Source of the DNA: Marichromatium purpuratum 984 | Lineage (GTDB): Bacteria > Pseudomonadota > Gammaproteobacteria > Chromatiales > Chromatiaceae | Reading direction: 5' to 3' | Length of the DNA stretch: 64,000 bases | Assembly (NCBI RefSeq): GCF_000224005.2 | Contig: NZ_CP007031.1 | Coordinates: 124,001-188,000 of the forward strand | Shown: in pieces, positions 39,498 to 49,264 of the stretch | Numbering within the stretch: position 1 is the first letter of the stretch | Layout of the letters: every line of letters begins with the position of its first letter | Made by a program: the position numbers and the translations under genes | The notes under the pieces: model-generated | Database searches by the model: none | Seen by the model: the letters and a program-made list of their open reading frames with translations, nothing else | What the model was told of the DNA's origin: nothing

Positions 39498-40565
39498 ATG
39501 TCTCGTCGTCACGCATCCAGGTCCCGCTCCCGTACCCGCTCGTCCGCTCCCTGGTCCTCGATCCTTTCCCGGTTCAGACGTCTCGGTGGTCGTGCGCGGA
39601 CGCTGTTGCTCGCCACGACTCTGGTGTTCGCCGTCTCGTTGCTGCCCCAGCCCTGGGTCGAGCGGTTGCCCGAACACGCCCGTGAGGCGGTGGCGATCAC
39701 CGTCGACATCCGCGAACTCGCCGTCGGTCTGGTCGCCGACACCGGCAGCTGGGCCGGCGGACTGGTGGCGGTGGTCGCCGGCTCGACCGCCGATCAGCTG
39801 CTCGCCCTCATCGATCGTCTGCCGGTGGAGCCGCCGGCCTGGTGGCCGGAGTCGGCGGCGGTGCTCGCGCCGCCGGCGCTCGACAGCCTACCGCAGGTCG
39901 CCGGCAGCTTCTCGACCGCCAAGCGCTGGCTCTACGAGGACATCTATGCCGGTCATCGCGAGACCTTCTACTGCGGCTGTCGCTATGACGCCGAGGCCCA
40001 GGTCGAACTCGGCAGTTGCGGGCTCGATGCCCTGGCCAGCAGTCGCCGGGCGCGTCGGGTCGAGGCCGAGCACGTCTTCCCGGCCGCGCAGTTCGGCAAC
40101 TTCCGCCAGTGCTGGCGCGAGCCCGAGCGCTTCGCCGAGTGTCGTACCCGCAGTGGCCGCCAGCTCTCCGGGCGGGCCTGCTGCGAGCGCGTCGATCCGG
40201 TGTTTGAGGCCGCGCACAACGACCTCTACAACCTCTACCCGGCGGTGGGCCAGATCAACGGCGAGCGTTCGGACTTCAACTGGGGGATGGTCAGTGGCGG
40301 GGAGCGTTACGGCGCCTGCGAGATCCGCATCGATGCCGAGCATCGGCGGGTGGAGCCGCCGGCGCGAGTGCGCGGCGACATCGCGCGCACCATGTTCTAC
40401 ATGCGCGATACCTACGGGTTGCGGTTGAGTCGCCAGGACGAGCAGCTCTACACCGCCTGGAACAACGCCGACCCGCCGGATGTCTGGGAACGTGAGCGCT
40501 CGCGCCGCATCGCACGCATCCAGGGGCGCGAGAACCGCTATATCGCCGACTATCGGCGGCTCTGA
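39498..40565 (+). CDS. Endonuclease I (EndA/NucM) family protein, membrane-anchored or exported
   Basis: The 355-residue protein has a basic N-terminus and one hydrophobic helix (about residues 36-50, LLLATTLVFAVSLLPQ). A linker of about 90 residues precedes the nuclease domain with RVEAEHVFPAAQF, DLYNLYPAVGQINGERSDFNWGM and ARTMFYMRDTYGLRL. The His and Asn of the metal site are present. EndA-type enzymes are non-specific DNases of the periplasm or outside. An in-frame Met at 39483 is possible. Its end is one base from the convergent GGDEF gene. Confidence 0.85.
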   Translation: MSRRHASRSRSRTRSSAPWSSILSRFRRLGGRARTLLLATTLVFAVSLLPQPWVERLPEHAREAVAITVDIRELAVGLVADTGSWAGGLVAVVAGSTADQLLALIDRLPVEPPAWWPESAAVLAPPALDSLPQVAGSFSTAKRWLYEDIYAGHRETFYCGCRYDAEAQVELGSCGLDALASSRRARRVEAEHVFPAAQFGNFRQCWREPERFAECRTRSGRQLSGRACCERVDPVFEAAHNDLYNLYPAVGQINGERSDFNWGMVSGGERYGACEIRIDAEHRRVEPPARVRGDIARTMFYMRDTYGLRLSRQDEQLYTAWNNADPPDVWERERSRRIARIQGRENRYIADYRRL

Positions 40566-40566
40566 T

Positions 40567-42750
40567 TCAGGCGCACTCGACGCGGTCGCGCCCGTTGCCC
40601 TTGGCGCGATAGAGCGCCTCGTCGGCGCGCGCGAGAATGCTGTCGGGATCGGCGTCGTCGCGGCGGATCTGGGTGCAGCCGACGCTCACCCGCACGACGA
40701 TGTGCGCGTCCTTGTGCTCCACTCGCAACGCGGCGATGTGGCGTCTGAGTCGCTCGGCGAAGCGACAGGCCGCGGTGAGATCACTGCCCGGCACCAGCAC
40801 GGCGAACTCCTCGCCGCCGAGCCGCCCCGCGCAGTCGGTGCTGCGCAGCTCGGCGCGTAACACCTCGGTGAAGGCGCGCAGCACCGCATCGCCGCCGCCG
40901 TGTCCGTGGTTGTCGTTGATGCGCTTGAAGTGATCGAGATCGAGCATCAGGACCGCTGCCGGGGTTTGGTGGCGGCGGATGCGGTCGAGTTCACGCTGCA
41001 GCTCGGCGAAGAAGCGACGGCGGTTGGGCAGGCCGGTGAGGTCGTCGGTCTCGGCGAGTTCGCGCAGTCGTTGCTCGAGGCGCTTGCGTTCGGTCAGGTC
41101 GGTGTTGGCACCGGCGACCCGGATCGGATCCCCGCTGGCATCGCGCTGGATGAAACCGCGCGAGAGCACGGGGACATAGTGGCCATCGCGATGCAGTAGC
41201 CTGAACTCGATCGAGTAGGCGTTGGTGGTGCCGTTGAACGCCTGATCGAAGACCTCTCGGACACGCTGCTGGTCCTCGGGATGGATCAGCCGCTGCCACA
41301 GATCGCGGTTGGTCTCCAGCGCCCCCTCGTCATAGCCGAGCATCGTCCACCAGCGAGCCGAGTAGGACACCCGGTCGCGGCTCAGGTCCCAGTCCCACCA
41401 GCCGTCCTCGGTGCCGCGCAGCACCAGTGACAGACGCTCCTCGCTGATACGTAGCGCCTCGCTGGCGCGGGTGCGCTCGATGGCGATGCTGGCGAGGTTG
41501 GCGGCCAGCTCGATGCGTTCCAGGTCGTCTCTGTCAGGCCCCTGCGGATGGTCGTGATAGATGGCGAAGGTGCCGAGGATGTGCCCGTCCGAGGCGCGGA
41601 TCGGCTCCGACCAACAGGCGGCGATTCCCGCCTGTCGCGCCAGCGCGCGGAATGACCGCCAGTAGGGGTGGGTGGCAATGTCCTCGACCACCACCCGCTG
41701 GCCGGTCGCTGCGGCGCTGCCGCAGGAGCCGATTCCAGGACCGATCGCGAGTCCGTCGATCGCCTGATTGTAAGCGGGAGGCAGGCTCGGTGCCGCGGCG
41801 GTATGGAGTCGTTCGCTGTCACGGTCGAGTTCGAGGATGCTGCAGCGCCCGGAACTCTCCTGCTCGAAGCCCTCGACGATGATCTTGAGCACCTCGCCCA
41901 GCGGGGCGCCGGCGACGAGCTGCTCGAGTACCTGGTTGCGCAGCCGCTCGCGTCGTTCGAGACGTCGCTGCTCGGTCATGTCGCGTCCGACCGACTGGAT
42001 CTCGATCAGCTCTCCGTCAGCGTCGAAGATGGCCTGGTCGACCCATTGTACCCAGCGCCGCTCACCGTCGGCGCGCACGACCCAGTGCTCGCTGATTATC
42101 GCCGGGTTGTCGGCGTTGCAGCGGCTCATCATCGAGTCGACGAGGGCGTGTTCCTCCTGCGGCACCAGAGCCATGAAGTTTCTGCCGGTCAGCTCGGCAC
42201 GGCTGTGTCCGAAGAAGGTGCAGTAGGCCTCGTTGGCGAAGGTGATGCTGTTGTCCGGGAGGAAGCGACAGACCAGGTCGCTCTGCAGCCCGACGATGGC
42301 GCGATAACGGGTCTCGCTCAGCCGGAGTCGTTGCTCGCGCGCCTTGAGGTCGGTGATCTCGGTGATGGAGAGGTCCCAGTCGTCGCCGTTGGCGCTGGGG
42401 TGGCCGTTGAGACGGATCCAGCGCAGCTCGCCGGCGCTGTCGCGGATACGGCAATCGTGCTGCCAGGGCTGGCGATCGTCGCCGGTTCCGGCGAGCCGCT
42501 GCAGCAGTGCGTCGCGATCCTCGGCGAGCACCGTCTCGATCCAGTGCGCATCGGCATCCCGGAGCGGGGGGCTGGTGCCCGGTGGTGGCAGCCGGTAGAG
42601 CGTCCAACGTCCGTCGGCGTCGACCGAGAGCCTCAGCCAGGCGCCTGCCGGCTGCATGCGCTGAGCCTCGAGACGGTTGCTGCTGTCCGTGGCGGTGGGG
42701 CCGTGGCTGGTGCTGTCCGGTTCGCGGTTGTGGCCTGGGCGACGGGGCAT
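40567..42750 (-). CDS. Diguanylate cyclase with PAS-PAS-GAF-PAS sensory domains
   Basis: The product (727 residues from the ATG at 42750, which has AGGCG upstream) has a degenerate PAS (about 35-145), a PAS with [13 protein letters not shown] (about 155-270), a GAF domain (about 290-425), a PAS/PAC with [12 protein letters not shown] (about 435-560), and a GGDEF domain (about 570-727). The active site reads RLGGEEF, and the product-inhibition I-site RSTD lies five residues before it. It has no membrane helix, so it senses a cytoplasmic signal and makes cyclic di-GMP. An earlier Met at 42825 is possible but lacks a ribosome-binding site. Confidence 0.88.
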   Translation of the reverse strand: MPRRPGHNREPDSTSHGPTATDSSNRLEAQRMQPAGAWLRLSVDADGRWTLYRLPPPGTSPPLRDADAHWIETVLAEDRDALLQRLAGTGDDRQPWQHDCRIRDSAGELRWIRLNGHPSANGDDWDLSITEITDLKAREQRLRLSETRYRAIVGLQSDLVCRFLPDNSITFANEAYCTFFGHSRAELTGRNFMALVPQEEHALVDSMMSRCNADNPAIISEHWVVRADGERRWVQWVDQAIFDADGELIEIQSVGRDMTEQRRLERRERLRNQVLEQLVAGAPLGEVLKIIVEGFEQESSGRCSILELDRDSERLHTAAAPSLPPAYNQAIDGLAIGPGIGSCGSAAATGQRVVVEDIATHPYWRSFRALARQAGIAACWSEPIRASDGHILGTFAIYHDHPQGPDRDDLERIELAANLASIAIERTRASEALRISEERLSLVLRGTEDGWWDWDLSRDRVSYSARWWTMLGYDEGALETNRDLWQRLIHPEDQQRVREVFDQAFNGTTNAYSIEFRLLHRDGHYVPVLSRGFIQRDASGDPIRVAGANTDLTERKRLEQRLRELAETDDLTGLPNRRRFFAELQRELDRIRRHQTPAAVLMLDLDHFKRINDNHGHGGGDAVLRAFTEVLRAELRSTDCAGRLGGEEFAVLVPGSDLTAACRFAERLRRHIAALRVEHKDAHIVVRVSVGCTQIRRDDADPDSILARADEALYRAKGNGRDRVECA

Positions 42751-42877
42751 GATGATCGCCTGGCGAGGGGCGCGTCGCTCGTTCGTCGCATCTCTGGGTG
42801 ACGGAGGGCGGCGCGTCTCGCGCATGACTGGGACGAGGTGGATAGATGCTCTCAGGTTAGCCGGTCGCGATGGCGAT

Positions 42878-43963
42878 TCAAGCGACGCTGGTCGTCTCGG
42901 CGAAGCAGCGTCCGACCAGCGCTTCGATGTCTTCGGCCTGGCGCTCGAGGTCGGCGACCAGGGCGAACTGGACGCGCGCCTTGTGCAGATTGTCGCCATG
43001 TCGGGCGACACGGAAGTAGCGATCGCCCTGGAGGTGATCGGTGAGGAAGCGTATCCCCAGCTCGAAGGGGACCAACCGGAGCGCCTGTGGGATCAGTGCA
43101 CGTTCCTCGGCATCGAGCAGTCCGTCGGTCGCGGCGGCATAGCCGCCGAGGATGGCGGCGCCGAGGCCGAGGTCGAAGCGGGCGCTCGCGCCGCGCTCGC
43201 CGGCGCGGTTGCAGCACGAGCGCAGACAGTCGCCGAGGTCGTGGTGGATCAGCCCGGGCTGGACGGTATCGAGGTCGATCAGCGCCACCACGCGGCTCGC
43301 GTCGGTCGAGAACAGCAGGTTGTCGAGCTTGGGGTCGCCGTGGACGACGCGCTCGCCGATCCGCCCCTCGGCGCGGGCGGTGGCGAGCGTCGCGGCCAGC
43401 GGGGCGCGCCGTGCGACGAAGTCGAGGCACTCGGCGAGCGTCGGGTCGTGCCGCGCCGCCGGGGTGTCGAGTCGCCGCAACCCGGCGAGATAGGCCGGGG
43501 TGTCGTGGAAACCGGGCAGGGCAACCTGCAGCGGCAGCGGGGCATGCCGGGCGAGGGTGCGATGGAAGCGCCCGAGCGCCTCGCCCACCGCCCTGGCCTG
43601 GGCGGGGCGATCGAGCCGGGCGAGACCGCGGCTGGGGGCGATGAAGCGGGTCAGCCGCCAGCACGCGCCGCTGTCGTCGTGGCGGGCGAAGCCGCCGTCA
43701 CGAGTTGGCAGGGGGGCCGGGATGTCGAGTCCGGGGGTGTCCCAGACCGCGGCGAGCGCGACCTGGTTGGCGATCACCCGCGCCGGGTCGGGGAAGACCT
43801 GGGCATTGATCCGTTGCAACACGTAACGCTGCTCACCGAGCCGCACCGCGAAGCTGTCGTTGATCAGGCCGCCGCCGAGCGGGGCGATCGCGGCGCGCTC
43901 GGGGTCGCCGGCGAGCGCGAAACCGGCAAGCAGTGCATGCAGCTGCGCCGGTTCAATCGGCAC
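42878..43963 (-). CDS. Phosphotransferase of the APH fold (N-acetylhexosamine 1-kinase-like)
   Basis: The 361-residue protein starts from GTG at 43963, with GAGG five bases upstream, overlapping the relA stop by 11 bp. PLGGGLINDSFAVRLGEQRYVLQRINAQVF resembles the nucleotide-binding part of NahK-type kinases; the catalytic loop is VVHGDPKLDNLLF and the metal-binding segment VALIDLDTV. It probably phosphorylates a sugar or amino sugar at the anomeric carbon, but the substrate cannot be read from sequence. Co-translation with relA is notable. Confidence 0.78.
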   Translation of the reverse strand: MPIEPAQLHALLAGFALAGDPERAAIAPLGGGLINDSFAVRLGEQRYVLQRINAQVFPDPARVIANQVALAAVWDTPGLDIPAPLPTRDGGFARHDDSGACWRLTRFIAPSRGLARLDRPAQARAVGEALGRFHRTLARHAPLPLQVALPGFHDTPAYLAGLRRLDTPAARHDPTLAECLDFVARRAPLAATLATARAEGRIGERVVHGDPKLDNLLFSTDASRVVALIDLDTVQPGLIHHDLGDCLRSCCNRAGERGASARFDLGLGAAILGGYAAATDGLLDAEERALIPQALRLVPFELGIRFLTDHLQGDRYFRVARHGDNLHKARVQFALVADLERQAEDIEALVGRCFAETTSVA

Positions 43964-46169
43964 GCCGCACCTCGAGCACGTCGGGGAGCTGACGCAACCT
44001 GACCAGCACCCGGCCGAGCTGGTCCTGGTCGCGGACCTCGATGGTGAAGCGCATCGAGGCGGTGTCGGTGGTGCGCTCGGAATGGGTCTCGACGCCGAGC
44101 ACGTCGAGGTCGTCATCGACGAACACCGAGGAGACGTCGCGCAACAGCCCCTTGCGATCGGCAGCGATCACCAGCAGGTCGACCGGGTAGCTGGCCTCGA
44201 CCGGGGCATCGGCCCAGCGCACCGAGATCAGCCGTTCAGCCTCATCCGGGGGCAGGTGGCGGACGTTGCTGCAGTCGCGCCGGTGGATGGTGACGCCGCG
44301 CCCGCGGGTGACGAAGCCGATGATCGGATCGTGCGGGACCGGTTTGCAGCACTGCGCCATCTGGGTCATCAGGTCATCGACGCCCTCGACGACGACCGCG
44401 CTGCTCGGTTCGCTGCGCTGGCGCTGGGGGTGATGACGCGGCTTGTGCTCGGGCTCCCTGGTGTGCTCGGCGCGCGGCTCGCCGACCTGGCGCGCGACCT
44501 GGCCGACCGGCACGTCGCCACGACCGATGGCGGCCAGCAGATCCTCGCCGCGCTTGAAGTTGAAGCGCTCGGCGAGCGCCTCGAGCTGGGGCTTCTCGAC
44601 GATCCCCAGACGGGCGATCTCGCGCTCGAGCAGGCCCCGGCCCTCGTGGGCGTGCTGCTCCAGGTCCTGTTGCTTGAACCACTGGCGCACCCGGTTGCGC
44701 GCGCGCGCCGTGGTCAGGTAGCCGTGGTGGGGGCTGAGCCAGTCGCGGCTGGGGGTGGCGTTCTTCTGGGTGAGGATCTCGACGGTGTCGCCGCTCTCGA
44801 GCCGCTGGTGCAGTGGCACGATGCGAGCGTTGACGCGCGCCCCCCGGCAGCGGTTGCCGACCTCGGAGTGGATGGCGTAGGCGAAGTCGAGCGGTGTCGC
44901 CCCCTTGGGCAGCTCGATGACCTTGGCGTGCGGCGTGAGCACATAGATGTGCACCGGCTCGAACTCCTGACGGAAGCGTTCGAGCACCTCGCCGGGGTCC
45001 TCCAGCTCGCCCTTGAGTTCGAGCCAGTTGCGCATCCATACCAGGCGACGCTGGAAGGCCGCATCGTGGCCCTTGGCCTCCTTGTAGGCCCAGTGCGCGG
45101 CGACGCCGAACTCGGCGTGGCGATGCATCTCGTAGGTGCGGATCTGCACCTCCAGCGACTTGTCGCCGGGACCGATCACCGCGGTGTGCAGCGACTGGTA
45201 CATGTTGCCCTTGGGGGTGGCGATGTAGTCGTCGAACTCCTTGGGGATGTGGCGCCACAAGCCATGGACGATACCGAGCGCGGCATAACAGTCGGCGACG
45301 CTCTCGACCATGATGCGCACCGCGCGCAGGTCGAAGATCTCCTCGATGTCGACGCCCTTGCGGCGCATCTTCTTCCAGATGCTGTAGATGTGCTTGGGCC
45401 GACCGGTGATCTCGGCGCTGATGCCGCTGCTGGCGAACTTCTCGTTGAGGATCTCCATCACCGAGGCGATGTAGTGCTCGCGCTCCTCGCGCCGCTCGGC
45501 CAGCAGCCGGGCGATGCGCTTGTACTCCTCGGGCTGGAGATAGCGCAGGCTGAGATCCTCGAGTTCCCACTTGAGCTGCCACACCCCGAGACGGTTGGCC
45601 AGCGGCGCATAGACCCGCTCGGTATCGCGCGCGATGCGAGTGCGACGACGGATCTCGAGGTCCTTGATCGCGCGCATCAGGTGCACCCGCTCGGCGAGCA
45701 CCACCAGCACCACGCGTACGTCCTCGGCGATACCGAGCAGCAGGCGGCGCAGGTTCTCCTCGTGCTGTGACTGGTCCTTGGCGGCGATGATGGCGTCGAC
45801 ATTGGCCAGCTGTCCGATCCGCGACAGGTCGTCGACCATGCGCGCGACATTGGCGCCGAAGCGCTGCTCGATGTCGGCGAGGCTGGTGGCCTGCGCCTCC
45901 AGGCTGCCGTTGAGCAGCGCCGCCACCAGGGTCTCGTCGTCCATCTCCAAGCCAGCCAGGATGTCGGCGGTGGAGAGCAGGTGACGCACCCGGGTCTCGC
46001 CGGTCTCGATGCGCTGGTCGCCGTGGATACGGGTGAGCATCGCGCAGGCGCCGGCGATGGCCTCGAGGCCGGCGGGCTGATAGCGCCCCTCGAGGCTCTC
46101 GAGCCAGTGGCGGATCGCGTGTTCGTCGTCGCCGCGGTCGGCGGGCAGGTTGTAGGTGGGTCTGACCAT
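43953..46169 (-). CDS. relA: GTP pyrophosphokinase RelA ((p)ppGpp synthetase I)
   Basis: The 738-residue protein has an N-terminal pseudo-hydrolase domain in which the HD metal site is missing (VAALLNGSLEAQATSL), then the synthetase domain with GRPKHIYSIWKKMRRKGVDIEEIFDLRAVRI and QSLHTAVIGPGDKSLEVQIRT. A TGS domain (HIYVLTPHAKVIELPKGATPLDFAYAIHSEVG) and a C-terminal ACT domain follow. The degenerate hydrolase site marks it as the synthetase-only RelA rather than SpoT. It responds to uncharged tRNA on ribosomes. Confidence 0.95.
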   Translation of the reverse strand: MVRPTYNLPADRGDDEHAIRHWLESLEGRYQPAGLEAIAGACAMLTRIHGDQRIETGETRVRHLLSTADILAGLEMDDETLVAALLNGSLEAQATSLADIEQRFGANVARMVDDLSRIGQLANVDAIIAAKDQSQHEENLRRLLLGIAEDVRVVLVVLAERVHLMRAIKDLEIRRRTRIARDTERVYAPLANRLGVWQLKWELEDLSLRYLQPEEYKRIARLLAERREEREHYIASVMEILNEKFASSGISAEITGRPKHIYSIWKKMRRKGVDIEEIFDLRAVRIMVESVADCYAALGIVHGLWRHIPKEFDDYIATPKGNMYQSLHTAVIGPGDKSLEVQIRTYEMHRHAEFGVAAHWAYKEAKGHDAAFQRRLVWMRNWLELKGELEDPGEVLERFRQEFEPVHIYVLTPHAKVIELPKGATPLDFAYAIHSEVGNRCRGARVNARIVPLHQRLESGDTVEILTQKNATPSRDWLSPHHGYLTTARARNRVRQWFKQQDLEQHAHEGRGLLEREIARLGIVEKPQLEALAERFNFKRGEDLLAAIGRGDVPVGQVARQVGEPRAEHTREPEHKPRHHPQRQRSEPSSAVVVEGVDDLMTQMAQCCKPVPHDPIIGFVTRGRGVTIHRRDCSNVRHLPPDEAERLISVRWADAPVEASYPVDLLVIAADRKGLLRDVSSVFVDDDLDVLGVETHSERTTDTASMRFTIEVRDQDQLGRVLVRLRQLPDVLEVRRAD

Positions 46170-46204
46170 CGTCTTCGGTTGTCGTCTTCCGTCGTCTTGC
46201 AGTG

Positions 46205-47440
46205 TCAGTCCAGGACGTGGCTCACCAGTCCGTCGGCGAGCTTGGGTTCGAACCAGGTGGACTTGGGCGGCATCACCGCGCCGGCGTCGGCGACGGCGAG
46301 CAGCGATGCCATGGGGGTGGGGTGGAGGGCGAGCGCGAGCGCCATCTCGCCGCTGTCGACGCGTTGCTGCAGCCCGTCGAGTCCGCGGATGCCGCCGACG
46401 AAGTCGATGCGCGAGTCGCGGCGCGGGTCGTCGATGCCGAGCAGTGGCTCGATCAGGTGTTGCTGGAGCAGGCTGACATCGAGGCTGGCGACCGGGTCGT
46501 CGGCGGGGATCCGGTCGGGGGCGAGCGTCAATCGGTACCAGTGCCCGGCGAGATAGAGCCCGAACTCGCCGGGGCGCGCGGGCGCGACCGGGGTGTCCGC
46601 CGGGTCGACGGTGAAGCGCTCGGCGATGGCCGCGAGCAGCGTCTCCGGGCTGTGGCCGTTGAGATCGCGCACCACCCGGTTGTAGTCGAGGATGCGCAGC
46701 TGATCGTGGGGGAAGATCACCGCGAGGAAGGATTCGTGCGCACCGCCCGGCGCGGCGCCGGCCTCACGGCGGGCGGCGGCCACCCGCGAGGCGGCCGCCG
46801 AGCGGTGATGGCCGTCGGCGACATAGAGCGTGTCGATCGCGGCGAAGGCGGCGTCGATTGCGGCCACCTGCGCTGGTTCGCCGAGCCGCCACAGCTCGTG
46901 GCGTACGCCGTCGGCTGCGGTGACGTCGACCTCGGGTGGCTGCTCGGTGGTCGCGACGAGCAGGTCGTCGACCGCAGCCTGGGCGCGGTAGGCGAGGAAC
47001 ACCGGGCCGGTCTGGGCGTCGAGTGCCTCGATCTGGCGCACTCGGTCGTCCTCCTTGGCCGGGCGGGTGAACTCGTGGCGCTTGATCCGTCCGCTGTCAT
47101 AGGCCGCCACCGAGGCGGCGGCGACCAATCCGGTTTGGCGGTGTCCGTCCATGGTCAGCCGATAGATGTAGTAGCTCGGGGTCGGGTCGCGTCGCAGCAC
47201 GCCGGCCTCGAGCATGTGCTCGAGGTTGGCGCGAGCCCGGGCATAGACGCTCGGGTCATGGGGATCGGTGCCCTCCGGCAGGTCGACCTCGGCGCGCGAG
47301 ATGTGCAGGAAGCTCCAGGGGCGCTCGTCCACCAGCGCGCGTGCCTCTGCGACGTTGATGACGTCATAGGGCGGGGCGATGACGGCCTCGGCGCGACCGG
47401 GTGCCGGGCGCAGGCCGGTGAAGGGCTTGATCAGGGACAT
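46205..47440 (-). CDS. DUF1015 family protein
   Basis: The 411-residue protein starts MSLIKPFTGLRPAPG and has the DUF1015 signatures APPYDVINVAEARAL, YYIYRLTMDGHRQTGL, RHEFTRPAKEDDRV, TLYVADGHHRSAAASRVA and the C-terminal PPKSTWFEPKLADGLV. DUF1015 proteins are widespread and often near serine or threonine metabolism genes; biochemical data are limited. It is upstream of relA by 35 bp and could be in the same transcript. A repression or kinase role sometimes suggested is not visible here. Confidence 0.88.
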   Translation of the reverse strand: MSLIKPFTGLRPAPGRAEAVIAPPYDVINVAEARALVDERPWSFLHISRAEVDLPEGTDPHDPSVYARARANLEHMLEAGVLRRDPTPSYYIYRLTMDGHRQTGLVAAASVAAYDSGRIKRHEFTRPAKEDDRVRQIEALDAQTGPVFLAYRAQAAVDDLLVATTEQPPEVDVTAADGVRHELWRLGEPAQVAAIDAAFAAIDTLYVADGHHRSAAASRVAAARREAGAAPGGAHESFLAVIFPHDQLRILDYNRVVRDLNGHSPETLLAAIAERFTVDPADTPVAPARPGEFGLYLAGHWYRLTLAPDRIPADDPVASLDVSLLQQHLIEPLLGIDDPRRDSRIDFVGGIRGLDGLQQRVDSGEMALALALHPTPMASLLAVADAGAVMPPKSTWFEPKLADGLVSHVLD

Positions 47441-47495
47441 GGGGTCTCTCGCTGTTGAGTGGTCCAGGGAATGATGGCCTCGTGGGCGAATCTCG

Positions 47496-48503
47496 TCAGC
47501 GGCTCGGCGGTGCGTAGAGGATGCCGCCGTCGCGCCAGAGCGCGTTGAGGCCGCGCCTGATCCCGAGCGGCGAGAGCGCGCCAAGGTTGCGCTCGAACAG
47601 CTCGGCATAGTTGCCGACCTGGGCAATGATGCGCTGGCGCCAGCCTGGTGTCAGGCCGAGTCGGGCGCTGATCCGGGCATCGTCATCCGAGAGTACCGGA
47701 GTGCCGTCCGTCATGGACATGCTGAGGCTGTAGCTGTCGATGCCTTGCTCCTCGGCATCGATCAGCACGAACAGCGTCCAGCGCACGATGTCGAACCAGC
47801 GTCGGTCGTCGTCGCGTACCGCCGGCGAGAGCGGCTCCTTGGAGATCACCTCGGGGAGGATACGGTGCCTGGTGTCGCTCCGCGGCAGCATCGAGCGTAT
47901 CGCGAACAGCTGTGACTGGTCGGTGCTCAATGTCTCGCACTGATGATCCAGGTAGGCCTGGGTGGCGCTGCGGATATCGGCGCTGATGACGAGCCGTGCG
48001 CGCATCCGGTGGCGCGCGAGATAGTCAGTGACATTGTCCGGCCCCGTACCCCCGGCGATCACGCAGATCGACTGGTCGTCGAGTTCGAGCGCGCTTTGAA
48101 TGATGCTGTCGTCATGGACCATGAAGCCCTGACCATCGTGATAGAGGACGCCGACGAAGGTGATGCCGGGCTCGGTATCGCGCGTCAGGGTCCAGGTGGT
48201 GTTGCGTGCCAACAGATCGAATTCGCCGTCGCGCAGTCGTGCGAGACGATCTTTCGGGGATGTGGTGATGAAGCGTACGCGCCGGGCATCGCCGAGCGTG
48301 GCGGCGGCCACCGCGCGACAGAAGTCGACATCGAATCCGTGCCAGTGGCCGTCGGCGTCGCGGTGCGACAGCCCGGGTACGTCCTGATTGACCCCACAGC
48401 GTAGCTCGCCGCGCGCGCGGACCTCGTCGAGAGTGTCGGCGTTGCCCGAGGCGAGGGTGGTGGCGAGGATCAGGCCGATGAGCCATTGCTGTCGAGTCCG
48501 CAT
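47496..48503 (-). CDS. Periplasmic amino-acid-binding protein (AapJ/GlnH type), orphan
   Basis: The 335-residue protein has a signal peptide (MRTRQQWLIGLILATTLASGNA) and the family-3 solute-binding pattern: RGELRCGVNQDVPGLSHRDADGHWHGFDVDFCRAVAAA, DGEFDLLARNTTWTLTRD, ICVIAGGTGPDNV. This matches the general L-amino-acid binding proteins AapJ and BztA. No permease or ATPase gene is nearby, so it either serves a transporter encoded elsewhere or acts as a sensor. It is about 55 bp from the DUF1015 gene and may be cotranscribed. Confidence 0.85.
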   Translation of the reverse strand: MRTRQQWLIGLILATTLASGNADTLDEVRARGELRCGVNQDVPGLSHRDADGHWHGFDVDFCRAVAAATLGDARRVRFITTSPKDRLARLRDGEFDLLARNTTWTLTRDTEPGITFVGVLYHDGQGFMVHDDSIIQSALELDDQSICVIAGGTGPDNVTDYLARHRMRARLVISADIRSATQAYLDHQCETLSTDQSQLFAIRSMLPRSDTRHRILPEVISKEPLSPAVRDDDRRWFDIVRWTLFVLIDAEEQGIDSYSLSMSMTDGTPVLSDDDARISARLGLTPGWRQRIIAQVGNYAELFERNLGALSPLGIRRGLNALWRDGGILYAPPSR

Positions 48504-49264
48504 CGCAAGTCTCCGCTGGACGGTCGCTCGAGGGAAAGGTCTTCAGCGCCGCGGCCGACGGTCGCCTGGGCGTCCGGAGCGGGTCGCTGCATCCGCTTGC
48601 GGTGAGCCTGGCGGCGCTGGCCGTTGTCGATGTGACGCCGGACATGCCCGAGGTGTCGTCGAGCAGGCCATCTCCGCCGGGCGCGAGTCCTCTGGTGGCG
48701 GAGCGTGGTCGTGGACGGCGATCTTCGGGCGGAGGTCGGCGATCATCGGGCAGGGCGGTGCGGATCGGTCCATGTCTTCAGGAAGCGACCACACCGATGC
48801 CATGAGCTGGAGGTCTCTCGTTGTCTGGCATCCGCATCCCTTCTCCGGTCTGGATGTAACCAACTATCTTTTCAGTATCGTCCTCGCGGCGCAATGCTCC
48901 GACCTGGCCCGAGATTGTCGGCGCCATAGCGACGGAAGAGCCGCTGTTCAGGTTTTGTCCAACTCTCGGAGACCTTCTCGACACTCGCTCATCTCTCGGT
49001 GGAGATGCCCGGAATGATCTTGAGTGATTTTTTAACTAACTGTTTTTTTGAATAAAAAAACAGTTATCAGCTTCGCCTATGGTTGTTATCGAAAGATACG
49101 ATCCCTGATTAACCGCTCGGATCTTGTTCCTATGCCGATGCTTGCCTAGAGTCTGATTGAACTTTTGTCGTGCTCCAGCCTCAAAATCCGCGGCAAAAGT
49201 GCTGGCATATTCCTTAGCGCACTGCTAGGATAATTATCCAAGCTTACAACTCAGGTGTTGGACT
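48504..49264. other. 761-bp divergent non-coding region upstream of rpoH
   Basis: No credible gene lies here. The second half is A/T-rich and carries the hairpin at 49037-49066. Weak promoter-like pairs include TTGTTC (49124-49129) with TAGAGT (49147-49152) at 17 bp spacing, on the plus strand toward rpoH. The leader of rpoH could exceed 100 bases, and A/T-rich stretches near 49205-49240 are also seen. Nothing matches a sigma54 promoter. Confidence 0.5.
49037..49066. other. Perfect 13-bp A/T-rich hairpin
   Basis: TAACTGTTTTTTT (49037-49049) and AAAAAAACAGTTA (49054-49066) are exact reverse complements around GAAT. Seven T and seven A face each other. It lies about 200 bp upstream of the rpoH start in DNA that is otherwise strongly GC-rich. 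It could be an end point for a transcript from either side, a bent upstream element or a regulator-binding site. Confidence 0.8.

Noticed and set aside
49204..49218. Sigma54-like GG...GC element upstream of rpoH
   Set aside because: The spacing between GG and GC is 11 bases instead of 10, and the flanking bases fit poorly.
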